Both the position numbers and the translations under genes were made by a program. Under the pieces are notes generated by a model. The model was not told where the DNA came from. It searched no databases and saw only the letters and a program-made list of their open reading frames with translations. Positions 43,383 to 52,255 of a stretch of DNA of 64,000 nt are shown here, piece after piece. The DNA comes from Micromonospora profundi (lineage in GTDB: Bacteria; Actinomycetota; Actinomycetes; Mycobacteriales; Micromonosporaceae). The stretch covers positions 1,488,001 through 1,552,000 of the forward strand of contig NZ_JAATJK010000001.1 in the NCBI RefSeq assembly GCF_011927785.1, in the 5' to 3' direction. Every line of letters starts with the position of its first letter. Positions within the stretch are counted from its first letter, which is position 1.

Positions 43383-45587
43383 ATGCGCGCGATGGGGGGC
43401 CGGGTGGGTCGGAGCCAGCGTTGGTACGCGGTGGTCGGCGTCGTCCTAACCGGCATTTTCGGGGCCGTGGTGAACCTGGCCACCAGCGGGTTCGACGTGG
43501 CCGACCGGAAATGGTGGCTGACCGTCGCCGCCGTGGTTCTTCTCGTTGTGCTGGTGGCTGTCACCTACTTTCAGACGGATTCCGGCTCGCTGGCGGACTG
43601 GGACAACACGGTCGAGGCGGAAGCCGCCCGGTTGGCTTCCGAGGTGGAGCGCAGGGGGAGCGCGCAGCGGGCCCGGTACGGCAGCTCGCTCCTGCAACTG
43701 CGGTTCCGCCTGGCGCCCGCAAAGGTTGTCGGTCAGTTGCCGAACGTGCGCGTCTCGGCCTACGCCGGCGCCTTTCCGACGACAAAGCTGGACGGCCGGC
43801 TCGACGACATCGCCGACGTGTACCGGCAGTCCACCGGATGGCTGGTGGTGCTCGGCGGGCCGGGGGCTGGCAAGTCCGTCCTCGCCCGGCACCTGGTCGT
43901 CCGCCTGATGGAGACGCGCAAGCCGGACGAGGTACGGATTCCCGTGGTGTTCCCCGTGCACACCTGGGATCCGGACGTCGAGTTCGAACAGTGGCTGGCG
44001 CAGTGCCTCATGCGCGACTTCAACGGTCTGAAGCGGGAAGGTCCGGGCGGGACGAATGTTGCCGCCGCGCTCGTCGAGCACGGGCACATCCTGCCGATTC
44101 TCGACCGCTTCGACGAGATCCCGCAACGAAGGCTCAGGGACGCCCTCCGCGAACTGAATCACGCGCCGATGCCGCTCGTCCTTCTCAGTCGCACGGAGAC
44201 GTACGCCGAATTGGTCAAGGAGGGAGTCGCCCTGCGCCGTGCCGACGTCATCGCTCTGGATGACCTCACCCTGCGGGATCTCCGCAGGGCTCTGCCCACC
44301 GACACGCGGACGGAGGCCGGTAGGGCGAAGTGGGACGTGGTCCTCGACCCGCTGAGCGAATCCGGTGATGCCGGCGGTGTCTCGGCGTTGGCGAGCCCGC
44401 TGATGGTCAGTCTCGCCCGCGCGGTCTACGAAGAGCCCGGCGAGAACCCGGCCGACATGCTGGAGTCCTCCGGCCGGCGTCTCCGGGATGCGGAGGAGTT
44501 GAAATCCCGACTGCTGGCCAGGTTCGTCTCCACCGTCTACCGCCGGCAGTCGCCGTGGCGGCCGGAGAACGCCGAGCGCTGGCTGGGCTACCTGGCCCGG
44601 ACGAACGGTCCTGGCGACTTCGCCTGGTGGAAGCTCGTCGACTCGGTGCCCCGCCGCCATCGGGTTGGTGCGTTCCTCGTGCTGGGCGCCGTTCTCGGTG
44701 CGGCCGCCGGGGGACTCCGGCTGGGGTGGACCGGCCTGGTCCTGGGCGCGTTGATCGTCGGGGTGTTGGGCGCGCTGATCGGCTGGTCGCAGGGCCCCGA
44801 ACCGGAGCGTATGGACCTCAAGCTCTCGGGTAGGGCGAAGCACGCCCTGGCGCAGGTGGTGCCCGGGGTGGTCGGCGGCCTGATCGTCGGGATCGTCGGG
44901 TTCTTCCTGGTCGGGCAGTGGGGTTGGTGGACGCTGGGCGTCGCCGGCGCGCTCGGCAACGCGGTGGGCGGCGGCCTCACCGGCTGGGCCCGGCACCGGG
45001 CCTGGAACGACAGCGCGAAGCCGATCCTCAAGGAGGTGGGCCTGGGAGCCTGCGGCGGCGCTGCAGGCGCGTCCACGGTGGGCGCGATCGGCGCGCTCTC
45101 CCACGCGCCTACCGGCCAGAATCTGCCCCTGTGGCTGCTGGCCGGCCTCATCGTCGGAGTGGCCTTCACGCCCGGCGCCGGACTCCTGGCCGAACCCGAG
45201 GTCGAGGTCGCCGTCACCCCCACCGCACTGTTGCGGTCCAACCGCCGCTACGCCGTCCTCCAGACGATCATGGTGACGATCACGTTCGGTCTGGCGATCG
45301 GCATCTTCACCGGCATCGTGAACGGCTTCGTGTTCGGCTGCGCCATCGGTGCCGCCTTCGGCGTCGGCGCGCACGCCTGGGGACGCTGGCTCATCATCGG
45401 CCGGGTCTGGCTGCCGCTGACCGGCCGTCTCCCGTTCCGGAAGGTGTGGAGGTTCCTGGAGGACGCCCAGGAGCGAGGTCTGCTCCGCCAGCGGGGCGCG
45501 TTCTACGAGTTCCGCCACGCCCTGCTCCGGGACACCGTGGCGGCGAGGTACGCGGCAAGTAGTCGTACCAGATTCTGGTCCGACTGA
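43383..45587 (+). CDS. Membrane-embedded NACHT-type NTPase
   Basis: A protein of about 734 residues; ATG 43383 or 43392, neither with a strong SD, is chosen because two N-terminal membrane helices follow (YAVVGVVLTGIFGAVVNLAT, WWLTVAAVVLLVVLVAVTYF). A NACHT ATPase domain occupies about 150-380: Walker A VVLGGPGAGKSVLARHL, Walker B HILPILDRFDEIP with paired acidic residues, sensor PLVLLSRTETYAEL. About eight Gly/Ala-rich helices follow (residues 430-660), then a short cytoplasmic tail with FRHALLRDTVAARYA. This architecture is common and uncharacterised in actinomycetes; NACHT proteins elsewhere act in signalling or phage defence. It ends 10 bases before the convergent hydrolase gene. Confidence 0.85.
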   Translation: MRAMGGRVGRSQRWYAVVGVVLTGIFGAVVNLATSGFDVADRKWWLTVAAVVLLVVLVAVTYFQTDSGSLADWDNTVEAEAARLASEVERRGSAQRARYGSSLLQLRFRLAPAKVVGQLPNVRVSAYAGAFPTTKLDGRLDDIADVYRQSTGWLVVLGGPGAGKSVLARHLVVRLMETRKPDEVRIPVVFPVHTWDPDVEFEQWLAQCLMRDFNGLKREGPGGTNVAAALVEHGHILPILDRFDEIPQRRLRDALRELNHAPMPLVLLSRTETYAELVKEGVALRRADVIALDDLTLRDLRRALPTDTRTEAGRAKWDVVLDPLSESGDAGGVSALASPLMVSLARAVYEEPGENPADMLESSGRRLRDAEELKSRLLARFVSTVYRRQSPWRPENAERWLGYLARTNGPGDFAWWKLVDSVPRRHRVGAFLVLGAVLGAAAGGLRLGWTGLVLGALIVGVLGALIGWSQGPEPERMDLKLSGRAKHALAQVVPGVVGGLIVGIVGFFLVGQWGWWTLGVAGALGNAVGGGLTGWARHRAWNDSAKPILKEVGLGACGGAAGASTVGAIGALSHAPTGQNLPLWLLAGLIVGVAFTPGAGLLAEPEVEVAVTPTALLRSNRRYAVLQTIMVTITFGLAIGIFTGIVNGFVFGCAIGAAFGVGAHAWGRWLIIGRVWLPLTGRLPFRKVWRFLEDAQERGLLRQRGAFYEFRHALLRDTVAARYAASSRTRFWSD

Positions 45588-45597
45588 GAGCCGGCCG

Positions 45598-46578
45598 TCA
45601 GGCGGCCAGAATGGCCCGCAAGGTCTCCTGCGGACGCTCGATCAGCGGAATGTGCCAGACGCCCGCCCGTCCGTCGATGGTGACCTCGACGAGCCCTGGA
45701 AACGCCCGCCGCCACTGATCGACCGAGTCGGCGACCAACACGAGCGGATCATCCGCCGGTTCCCGCGCTTGAAGGTAGACGACCCGCGCGGCACGCCCGG
45801 TCAGTTCCCCGTCGCGCAGGGCAGGGGAGGAGGCGATGAACTCGGCCTGACTGGTCAGCGCCGGCATCCCCACCCACGTGGAGTGCCGCCGTCCGGCTTT
45901 GACAATGCGTGGATCTGCGCCCGGTTCCGGTTCCGGCTGATCCCCGAACTGGTTCAGCAGTGCCCAGCCGAGGCTGGTCAGCGGCCCACCCCGATACCAG
46001 GAGGCGAGCCCGAACAGCCAGTCCGGCCGCTTGATGCGTGCCGCGCTGTCGGGCGCCGTGTCCAGCACGAGCACCGCCTGCCCGTACGGCGACCCATCCT
46101 CGGCGTACCGGTCGAGGAACTGCCTGGCACAGAGCCCACCCATTGAAGCGCCGTACACCCGGACGTTGCCTGGCCGGATCACCTCCAGGGCCGCCATGAC
46201 CTGCCGGTAGAGCCCGTCTACATCCACTGCCCGCTCGGCGTAGTCGGCCACCACCATGGCGTCGCCCGGCCCGAGAAACGGCGCGAAGGCCCGGCTGAGC
46301 TGGGCACCCGACATGATGTACCCGGGAAACACGACCACAGCCTGCCGAGCCGCCCCAGCCCTGCTGGCTGTGACGTGCACGGTCGCCGCCGTACCGGTGC
46401 GGTAAACCGTTCCGGTGAGCCCGTCGACGGCCAGCAGCGCCAGGACTACCGAAAACGCCAGCCCCACACCTTTGACCACCCGCACCACCGGGCGCCGGCC
46501 CGCGCTGCCGGCCCCAGCCCCGAAACCCGGCGACCCGATCGGCCGCTCCCGGCCCGAGGCACTCCGCATGCCGCGCAT
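45598..46578 (-). CDS. Membrane-anchored alpha/beta hydrolase
   Basis: A protein of 326 residues from ATG 46578 (GTG 46617 or ATG 46569 are alternatives; no start has a good SD). One N-terminal helix (GVGLAFSVVLALLAVDGLTG) probably anchors it with the catalytic domain outside. Core strand AVVVFPGYIMSGAQLSRAF, nucleophile elbow VRVYGASMGGLCARQFL (Ser), and a likely His in RAGVWHIPLIERPQ; the acid may be in QAREPADDPLVLVADSVD. Resembles serine hydrolases acting on lipids or esters. No operon partner; convergent with the NACHT gene. Confidence 0.8.
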   Translation of the reverse strand: MRGMRSASGRERPIGSPGFGAGAGSAGRRPVVRVVKGVGLAFSVVLALLAVDGLTGTVYRTGTAATVHVTASRAGAARQAVVVFPGYIMSGAQLSRAFAPFLGPGDAMVVADYAERAVDVDGLYRQVMAALEVIRPGNVRVYGASMGGLCARQFLDRYAEDGSPYGQAVLVLDTAPDSAARIKRPDWLFGLASWYRGGPLTSLGWALLNQFGDQPEPEPGADPRIVKAGRRHSTWVGMPALTSQAEFIASSPALRDGELTGRAARVVYLQAREPADDPLVLVADSVDQWRRAFPGLVEVTIDGRAGVWHIPLIERPQETLRAILAA

Positions 46579-46913
46579 TATCGTCCGCAGCCTGCCCACC
46601 CAAAAATCAGGCAACACAACCCATCCCTGGTACGGCCGGACAGCGCCGTACCGATCCCGTCATCCTGATCGCCGGAGCGGTTCGACCGGCCTCGCTCCAG
46701 GCGCTTGTGGAGGCGTTGTTCGCGGGCGTGAGCGCCTGAGATCGGCATCGCCGAGGGTTTGCCCGGTCAGAAGGTTGCCCGGTTCACGGGTGGGTGACGG
46801 CGCGTCGGCCGGTCCCGCCGTAGGTCGGGCTCGGAAAGCGCCAACCGAGTGTGGCCTGTGACGAGTCCGCGACGGCCTTTGAACTTTCGGAGATCCTGCG
46901 CGTCGTCCCGGGT
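46579..46913. other. Intergenic region
   Basis: A divergent region between the anchored hydrolase and the GNAT gene. Nothing recognisable beyond possible alternative 5' extensions of both genes. Confidence 0.3.
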
Positions 46914-47690
46914 ATGGACCGTACGACAGCTGTAGTCCGCTCGATCGACGATCTCGCGCCGCAGCTGGCCAACAGCCGCGAGTATTGGTTGGGTTGGGGT
47001 GACGGCGAGGACGACGACCTCGCCATGTACCGCAGTGACCTGCCCGACCCGTTGCTGAACGGGGTCATGCGAAGCCGGAACACCGACGTCGCATCGGTCG
47101 TCGACGAGGTTCGGCGATACTTCGACGGCTGCCCCTGGTACTGGCGGGTCGCCCCGGACAGCGACGCCGGTGTGCGAGAGGCCCTCGTCGAGGCCGGTGC
47201 CGTCGAGGCGCTGACCATGCCGGTGATGGCGTTCGACCTCACCGCCCTGCCCGACGTTCCCGGTACGACCGGCCTGCGTATCAGCGTGGCCGAAGCGACG
47301 CCGCAGGGCATCGCGACGTTCGTCCGGGCGTACGGGCCCGCCCTGGGGGTGCCGCAGGAAGGGCTGCAGGCCACCACCGAGAACGAGTTCGCGCGCGCCA
47401 GCCGGTCGGACGCCGAGATCCGTTTCATCGGCTGGATCGACGATCGCCCGGTCGCCACATCGATGCTGTCGGTCGGCCACGGCGTTGCTGGGATCTATAC
47501 CGTCGCCACCCAGGCCACGTATCAGAGGCGGGGAATCGCGACAGCCATGACTCTTGCCGCCCTGCGCGCCGGATACGACCTGGGCATGCGCGTTGCCACC
47601 CTGCAGGCCACCGCCCAGGGTGAGCCCGTCTACCGGCGCATGGGCGCCAAGACGGTCGCGCACTACCACATGATGTCGTTCCCGCAGTGA
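46914..47690 (+). CDS. GNAT-family N-acetyltransferase
   Basis: A protein of 258 residues from ATG 46914; the frame is open to 46851 but nothing conserved is seen there. The C-terminal GNAT core is clear: IRFIGWIDDRPVATSMLSVG (beta-4), AGIYTVATQATYQRRGIATA with the acetyl-CoA pyrophosphate-binding loop QRRGIA, MTLAALRAGYDLGMRVATLQ and EPVYRRMGAKTVAHYHMMSF. The N-terminal 130 residues form a second, degenerate GNAT-like half. It probably acetylates an amine of a small molecule or protein in the cytoplasm; the substrate is unknown. Confidence 0.85.
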   Translation: MDRTTAVVRSIDDLAPQLANSREYWLGWGDGEDDDLAMYRSDLPDPLLNGVMRSRNTDVASVVDEVRRYFDGCPWYWRVAPDSDAGVREALVEAGAVEALTMPVMAFDLTALPDVPGTTGLRISVAEATPQGIATFVRAYGPALGVPQEGLQATTENEFARASRSDAEIRFIGWIDDRPVATSMLSVGHGVAGIYTVATQATYQRRGIATAMTLAALRAGYDLGMRVATLQATAQGEPVYRRMGAKTVAHYHMMSFPQ

Positions 47691-47816
47691 TTCCATGACT
47701 CGCCGCTCGGCAGGCGATGATCTGACAGCACCGGTGGCAACGCGCTGCCGCATGCACCACACCGCCCGCCGTGCCGACAATGGTTCAGGCCCCGGTCTCG
47801 ACGTTCGGAGGAAACC

Positions 47817-49001
47817 GTGACGATCACGCATTGGCGTCGGTCACTGACCGCGTTCCTGGCCGCCGGCCTCGTGGCCGGATGTTCGAGCGGCACGCCGGAA
47901 GCCGCCGATGTGAAGCCCCAGCCCCGAGCCGCTGGCCTGGCCGTGGAGAACGTCGTGGCCGGCCTGGAACACCCATGGGACATCGGCTTTCTGCCCGACG
48001 GCCGCATCCTGCTCACCGAACGGCCCGCCAGTTTCCGCATCGTCGACGGCGGCACGGCCGGCGACGTGCGGGCCGACCTCACCGATGTGTTCGTCAGCGG
48101 CGAGGGCGGCCTGATGGGCCTGGTGATTCATCCCGACTTCGACCGGACCCGTGAGTTCACCACCTGCCAGACACACCAGGACGGTGGTCAGCCGGTGGAC
48201 GTACGCCTGGTCACCTGGCGCCTGTCGCCGGACGCGACAAGCGCCACCCGGGTACGCGACCTGCTCACCGGGCTCCCGATCAGCACCGGCCGGCACTCCG
48301 GCTGCCGCCCGACGATCGCCGCAGACGGGGCGCTCCTGGTCGGCACCGGCGACGTGGCCCGGCCCTCGCACCCCCAGGACCGACGTAGCCTGGGCGGCAA
48401 GGTGCTGCGTCTCGACCTGCACACCGGTGAGGGCCTGCCGGACAACCCGTTCGCGTCATCGTCCGACGCCAACGAGCGGCGCATCTACAGCTACGGCCAT
48501 CGCAACATTCAGGGCGTCGCCGTGCGTCCCGGCTCCGGCCAGGTGTTCACCGCCGAGCACGGGCCCAGCGGCTTCGACGAGATGAACCGCATCCAGCCCG
48601 GCGGTAACTACGGCTGGGATCCCGCACGTGGCGGTACCGTCCAGACGTACGACGAAAGTGTCCCGATGACCGACCGCGACCGCTTTCCCGACGCCGTTCT
48701 CCCGCTGTGGACCTCCGGAGCGACCTCGACCGAGGCGCCGTCCGGGGCCGCGTTTCTCGACGGTACGCAGTGGGGCCCGTTGAACGGCCGGCTGGCCGTG
48801 GTCGCGCTGCGCGGACAGAAGACACTGCTGTTCCAGCTCGACGACGCTGGCGAGAAGGTTGTCGACCTGGCGCTGCCCACCGAGCTCAACGACGCCTACG
48901 GCCGCCTGCGCGGCGTACGCACCGGCCCGGACGGCGCCCTCTACATCACCACGTCCAACGGCACCGACGACCGCCTGTTGCGCATCACATACCGAGCCTG
49001 A
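47817..49001 (+). CDS. PQQ-type aldose sugar dehydrogenase-like lipoprotein
   Basis: A protein of 394 residues; GTG 47817 follows GAGGAAACC. Lipoprotein signal SLTAFLAAGLVAGCSSG with Cys at the lipobox. The six-bladed propeller of soluble glucose/aldose dehydrogenases is visible: LEHPWDIGFLPDGRILLTER, GGLMGLVIHPDFDR, GRHSGCRPTIAADGALLVGT, RRIYSYGHRNIQGVAVRPGS, VFTAEHGPSGFDEMNRIQPG, GNYGWDP and SGAAFLDGTQWGPLNGRLAV. The catalytic His corresponds to GRHSG; calcium and PQQ ligands are likely in EHGPSG and NYGW. It oxidises sugars at the outer membrane face if PQQ is available. It ends before a strong bidirectional hairpin. Confidence 0.9.
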   Translation: MTITHWRRSLTAFLAAGLVAGCSSGTPEAADVKPQPRAAGLAVENVVAGLEHPWDIGFLPDGRILLTERPASFRIVDGGTAGDVRADLTDVFVSGEGGLMGLVIHPDFDRTREFTTCQTHQDGGQPVDVRLVTWRLSPDATSATRVRDLLTGLPISTGRHSGCRPTIAADGALLVGTGDVARPSHPQDRRSLGGKVLRLDLHTGEGLPDNPFASSSDANERRIYSYGHRNIQGVAVRPGSGQVFTAEHGPSGFDEMNRIQPGGNYGWDPARGGTVQTYDESVPMTDRDRFPDAVLPLWTSGATSTEAPSGAAFLDGTQWGPLNGRLAVVALRGQKTLLFQLDDAGEKVVDLALPTELNDAYGRLRGVRTGPDGALYITTSNGTDDRLLRITYRA

Positions 49002-49111
49002 CGCTGTGGCCGCGAGATACGCGACAGGCAGCACCGCTGAGGCGCCCGCCGCCGGGTGGCCGCCGACAGGGGCATCCCCGGCGCGCTGAACGAACACCCG
49101 CTTCCGGATAC

Positions 49112-49155
49112 AACACCCGGGTAGAGCCCTCCCGCATGGGCTCTACCCGGGTGTT
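49112..49155. terminator. Bidirectional 18-bp perfect hairpin
   Basis: AACACCCGGGTAGAGCCC (49112-49129) pairs fully with 49138-49155 around an 8-base loop. It lies between the convergent sugar dehydrogenase and quinone reductase genes, so it can stop both transcripts. Confidence 0.88.
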
Positions 49156-49278
49156 TGCTGGCCCCACCGGGTCGACCAGATCGGCAAGGTAGCCGTATCC
49201 ATGCTCACGGTGTTCAGTGAGGGCGTAGGCACGGCCTGCCACCTGCTGGTGGGGTTTGGCGGTTGGCGGTGCCGTATG

Positions 49279-49902
49279 TCAGACCGCATTGCCCCGCTTG
49301 AGGGCGCCGGCGATACGCACGACCCGCTCGGCCTGGTGGCGGGCGGCGTTGCGGGTGTCGTCGTCGATGGAGCCGAGGTCGGGGCCGAACACGGCGTGGT
49401 GTGAGGTGCCGTAGGGGTTGCCGTCGACGTACTTGATCGGGTCGGTGTATCCGGGCGGGACGATGATGCCGCCGAAGTGGTGGATGCTGTTGTAGAGGGC
49501 GAGCAGCGTGGTTTCGTGTCCGCCGTGCCGGGTGCCGGTAGAGGTGAAGCCGCTGTAGACCTTGTCCGACAGATGGTTCGCCTGCCACGGCCCCGACAGC
49601 GTGTCGATGAACTGCTTCAGCTGGGCGGTGATGTTCCCGAACCGGGTGGGTGATCCGAAGATGACCGCGTCCGCCCAGATCAGATCGTCGGCGCTGGGAG
49701 CCGGCACGTCGGCCGTCGCGGCGTGGTGGGCGGCCCAGATTGGGTTTGAGTCGATCGCGGCCTGGGGTGCCAGCTCGGCGGCCTTACGGATTCGAACCTC
49801 CGCGCCGGCTGCCTCCGCCGCATGAGCCATTTCGGTGGCGATCGCTGTGCCGGTGCCCGTCGAGGAGTAGTAGACGATGGCGAGATTGACGTTGTGGGAC
49901 AT
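49279..49902 (-). CDS. Flavodoxin-fold NAD(P)H:quinone oxidoreductase (WrbA type)
   Basis: A protein of 207 residues from ATG 49902, close to WrbA length. FMN phosphate loop IVYYSSTGTGTAIATEMAHA; ring-binding SPTRFGNITAQLKQFIDTLS; later YSGFTSTGTRHGGHETTLLA and GIIVPPGYTDP. These are the three flavin-contacting loops of type IV quinone reductases. It reduces quinones by two electrons and protects against redox cycling. It is the same direction as the SDR gene upstream, separated by 271 bases with no clear gene. Confidence 0.93.
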   Translation of the reverse strand: MSHNVNLAIVYYSSTGTGTAIATEMAHAAEAAGAEVRIRKAAELAPQAAIDSNPIWAAHHAATADVPAPSADDLIWADAVIFGSPTRFGNITAQLKQFIDTLSGPWQANHLSDKVYSGFTSTGTRHGGHETTLLALYNSIHHFGGIIVPPGYTDPIKYVDGNPYGTSHHAVFGPDLGSIDDDTRNAARHQAERVVRIAGALKRGNAV

Positions 49903-50173
49903 GGTGGCTCTCTTTCCTGAGGAGATGGCTCCGGCGGTGTCGCCGGCTGTCCATGGATGGAGCGGACAGCGGGCGGCAGCCAACCGTTGGTCGAGCACTG
50001 CTGGCCCGCGGCAGCGGCCAACCAGCCGCTGTCACGGAAGGGGACGCCGGCCCTACGGCAGGTGAATCGCTACCACGCCTCCTTGCCGGAGATCGCGATG
50101 CCCTCGGGCGAGAATCCGTTCGGCAGCGGCAGCACCGCAGGGAACGGTCTCCCTACTGTGATGGATTGCCTAC

Positions 50174-50992
50174 TCAGACGTCGGCCAGCCGGCGACGATC
50201 GGAGAGCGTCGGCAGGTGACCGGTCACTCCGCCGTCGACGTAGATCAGCTGGCCTGTGATGAACTTCGACTCGTCCGATGCGAGGAACACGACCGCGTTG
50301 GCGACGTCAGCTGGTTCCCCGAAGTCCTTGAGCATCTGGGAGTTCAGGATCAGTTGGGTCGGCGACACCTCCTCGAGCCGGTGGTTCCCGCCGGCGCTCG
50401 GCGGCATGGGCGGGATCAGCCCAGGAGCCAACGCGTTGCTGCGGATGCCGAGATGACCGAAGGACGTGGCTACCGACTGGGTCAGGTAGTTGATCGCCGC
50501 TTTGCTCGTGCCGTAGGCGATCAACGCCAGGTCACCACCTGCGGCCTGGATCGATGATGTGTTGATGATCGATCCGCCACCGGACTCGGCCATCGCGGGA
50601 ACGGCGTACTTGCTGCCGAGGAAGACGCTGCCGGTGTTCACCTCGATGGTCCGCAACAGGTAGTCACGGCTGATGCCCAGCACGTCGGAGTCCTGGAGAA
50701 CCCAGTCGGCGCTCACCAACCCGGCGTTACTCCACAGCACGTCGAGCCGCCCATAGGTCTCGGTGGCGAGCGCGACGGCGGCGGCGATGTGCGCCTCGAC
50801 GCTCACGTCACCGGTGTACGGCGTGACGTCGAAGCCGTTTTCGGTGAGCTCCTTTGCTCGCTCGTGAACGGTCGGAGACAGGTCCATCATCACGACCCGC
50901 GCACCCTCTGCCGCCATGGCGCGCACTCCTGCGAAGCCGAGGACACCGGCCGCACCGGTGACGACGGCAACCTTGCCTTCCAGACGACCCAT
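50174..50992 (-). CDS. Short-chain dehydrogenase/reductase
   Basis: A protein of 272 residues from ATG 50992 after GAGAGGGG. NAD(P) motif VAVVTGAAGVLGFAGVRAMA (TGxxxGxG), acidic residue in RVVMMDLSP suggesting NAD preference, NAG motif LWSNAGLVSADW, catalytic Ser in SIINTSSIQAAGG and YxxxK in YGTSKAAINYLTQS; C-terminal FITGQLIYVDGGVTG. A classical SDR that oxidises or reduces an alcohol/ketone. It is divergent from a MarR gene, with an inverted repeat covering both starts, so MarR very likely represses it until an inducer, perhaps its substrate, appears. Confidence 0.94.
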   Translation of the reverse strand: MGRLEGKVAVVTGAAGVLGFAGVRAMAAEGARVVMMDLSPTVHERAKELTENGFDVTPYTGDVSVEAHIAAAVALATETYGRLDVLWSNAGLVSADWVLQDSDVLGISRDYLLRTIEVNTGSVFLGSKYAVPAMAESGGGSIINTSSIQAAGGDLALIAYGTSKAAINYLTQSVATSFGHLGIRSNALAPGLIPPMPPSAGGNHRLEEVSPTQLILNSQMLKDFGEPADVANAVVFLASDESKFITGQLIYVDGGVTGHLPTLSDRRRLADV

Positions 50993-51002
50993 TGAGAGCC
51001 CC

Positions 51003-51077
51003 TCTCACAAGTAGTTGAAATTTCATCATCGAGGTTTACGGTAGCATGAGTCGCTGAAACTTCAACTACTTTGTGAG
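51003..51077. promoter_or_regulatory. Inverted-repeat operator in the SDR/MarR divergent region
   Basis: About 22 bases at 51003-51024 (CTCACAAGTAGTTGAAATTTC) recur in inverted form at 51056-51077 with one substitution and one extra base. Each arm contains a near-palindromic core, TGAAATTTCA and TGAAACTTCA. Two such boxes between divergent starts are typical of MarR control of a neighbour gene and itself. Confidence 0.8.
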
Positions 51078-51085
51078 GGCACTTC

Positions 51086-51577
51086 ATGACGGAGATCCGG
51101 TGGCTGGACGAGGAGGAGCAGCGGACGTGGCGCAGCTTCCTGCTGGCCAGTCGTCTGCTGTTTGACCGGTTGGAGCGGGACCTGAAGCAGGACGCGGATC
51201 TCTCGTTCGCCTATTACGAGATCCTCACCCGGCTCTCCCAGGCCCCAGGGCGCTCGATGCGGATGGCCGACCTCGCAGCCGCGTGTGTGTTCGACCGCAG
51301 TCGGCTGAGTCACGCGGTCGACCGACTGGTGCGCAGCGGCTGGGTCCGCCGGGCACCCTCCACCTCGGATGCCCGAGGTCAGCTCGCGGAACTCACCGAC
51401 GAGGGCATGGACAAGGTCCGGCAGGCCGCCGGCGGTCACGTCGAGCAGGTGCGATCACTGCTGTTCGACCGCCTTACCCGAGATCAACAAGTGGCCCTGA
51501 GGGAGATCAGCGAGGCGCTCGCAACCGGCATCGTCGAGATGCCGAAGCTCCGCGGGATGGGTTGGCCGTCGCAGTGA
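51086..51577 (+). CDS. MarR-family transcriptional regulator
   Basis: A protein of 163 residues; ATG 51086 after GAGGGC. Winged-helix core: LSFAYYEILTRLSQAPGRSM, RMADLAAACVFDRSRLSHAV, DRLVRSGWVRRAPSTSDARG with the beta-wing, followed by AELTDEGMDKVRQAAGGHVE and a C-terminal dimerisation helix. It binds DNA as a dimer and is released by a ligand. The inverted repeats at 51003-51077 are its likely sites and the divergent SDR its likely target. Confidence 0.94.
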   Translation: MTEIRWLDEEEQRTWRSFLLASRLLFDRLERDLKQDADLSFAYYEILTRLSQAPGRSMRMADLAAACVFDRSRLSHAVDRLVRSGWVRRAPSTSDARGQLAELTDEGMDKVRQAAGGHVEQVRSLLFDRLTRDQQVALREISEALATGIVEMPKLRGMGWPSQ

Positions 51578-51910
51578 CGGCCGGAGTCGTCGGCGACGCC
51601 GGGCACTGTCAGGCGGCTCGTCGCGGTGCGGCGACGTGGGTGGGGAACCGCATAACGGATGCCGAACCCCGGAGTTCAGCGCGCTGGCCATCGAAATCTG
51701 CCTACATCATCACGGCTGATCTGGGTGGTCTGCGAAAACCCACCGAGCGAAAGTTACGGCGTGCCTGGTCGGGTCGTCCAGGCTCCGGACCGACCGTCCC
51801 CACAGCAGACCACAGGAGGCATCACCATGAGCAAGAGAGCGCCGGACCTTCACGCCTGAGAGGTTCCAGTCCTTCCGGGCGTACTGACCGGGGGTGTGAC
51901 GCCCGGGCGA
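51578..51910. other. Intergenic region
   Basis: Between the MarR gene and the leftward small ORF. Includes a GGAGG before ATG 51828 that opens only a ten-codon frame (MSKRAPDLHA), too short to call. No hairpin recognised. Confidence 0.3.
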
Positions 51911-52255
51911 TCACCGCTCCGACCTCCGGTGATCGTCGCCATCAGCCTGGCCGCCCCACAGGCGGAGGCATGTGATCGCCCGGGCGCCGTCGTGGGTTGA
52001 ACCTGCTACTCGGGCAGGGCCGTCCTCCGCTGCCCGCCTCCGCGGCCCCGGCCAGCCCTGCGCCAGTCCGCTACCCGGTGGTGGGGGAGCCCCGGGACGG
52101 GCAGCGGGAGTGGCTGCCGAGGTGGTCAGCACGGTCGTGCGTTCCGGTTGGCTGCGCAGGATAGCGGCTGTCGCGCGTACCGCGGACAGACTGTCGGCGC
52201 CGGACCGCACGATCAGGATCTCGCAGGCTGTCTCGGCGGCGTCATCGAACTCCAT
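51911..52255 (-). CDS. Small ORF overlapping the giant-toxin stop codon; candidate immunity or accessory protein
   Basis: 114 codons from ATG 52255, which shares one base with the TGA of the giant gene (TGATG), the same coupling as in the ABC operon here. The first 50 residues (MEFDDAAETACEILIVRSGA, DSLSAVRATAAILRSQPERT) look like a real helical protein; the second half is Pro/Gly/Arg-rich and less convincing, so the frame may be damaged or the true end shorter. No family is recognised. Position directly after a polymorphic-toxin-like gene suggests an immunity protein or chaperone, as inference only. No signal peptide, so cytoplasmic if made. Confidence 0.5.
   Translation of the reverse strand: MEFDDAAETACEILIVRSGADSLSAVRATAAILRSQPERTTVLTTSAATPAARPGAPPPPGSGLAQGWPGPRRRAAEDGPARVAGSTHDGARAITCLRLWGGQADGDDHRRSER

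Noticed and set aside
43446..45518. A 690-codon minus-strand frame
   Set aside because: Shadow of the NACHT gene; the product is low complexity and the opposite strand has full Walker motifs.
51828..51860. A ten-codon ORF with GGAGG upstream (MSKRAPDLHA)
   Set aside because: Too short and isolated; no adjacent gene is coupled to it, unlike the 18-residue ORF at 2429-2485.
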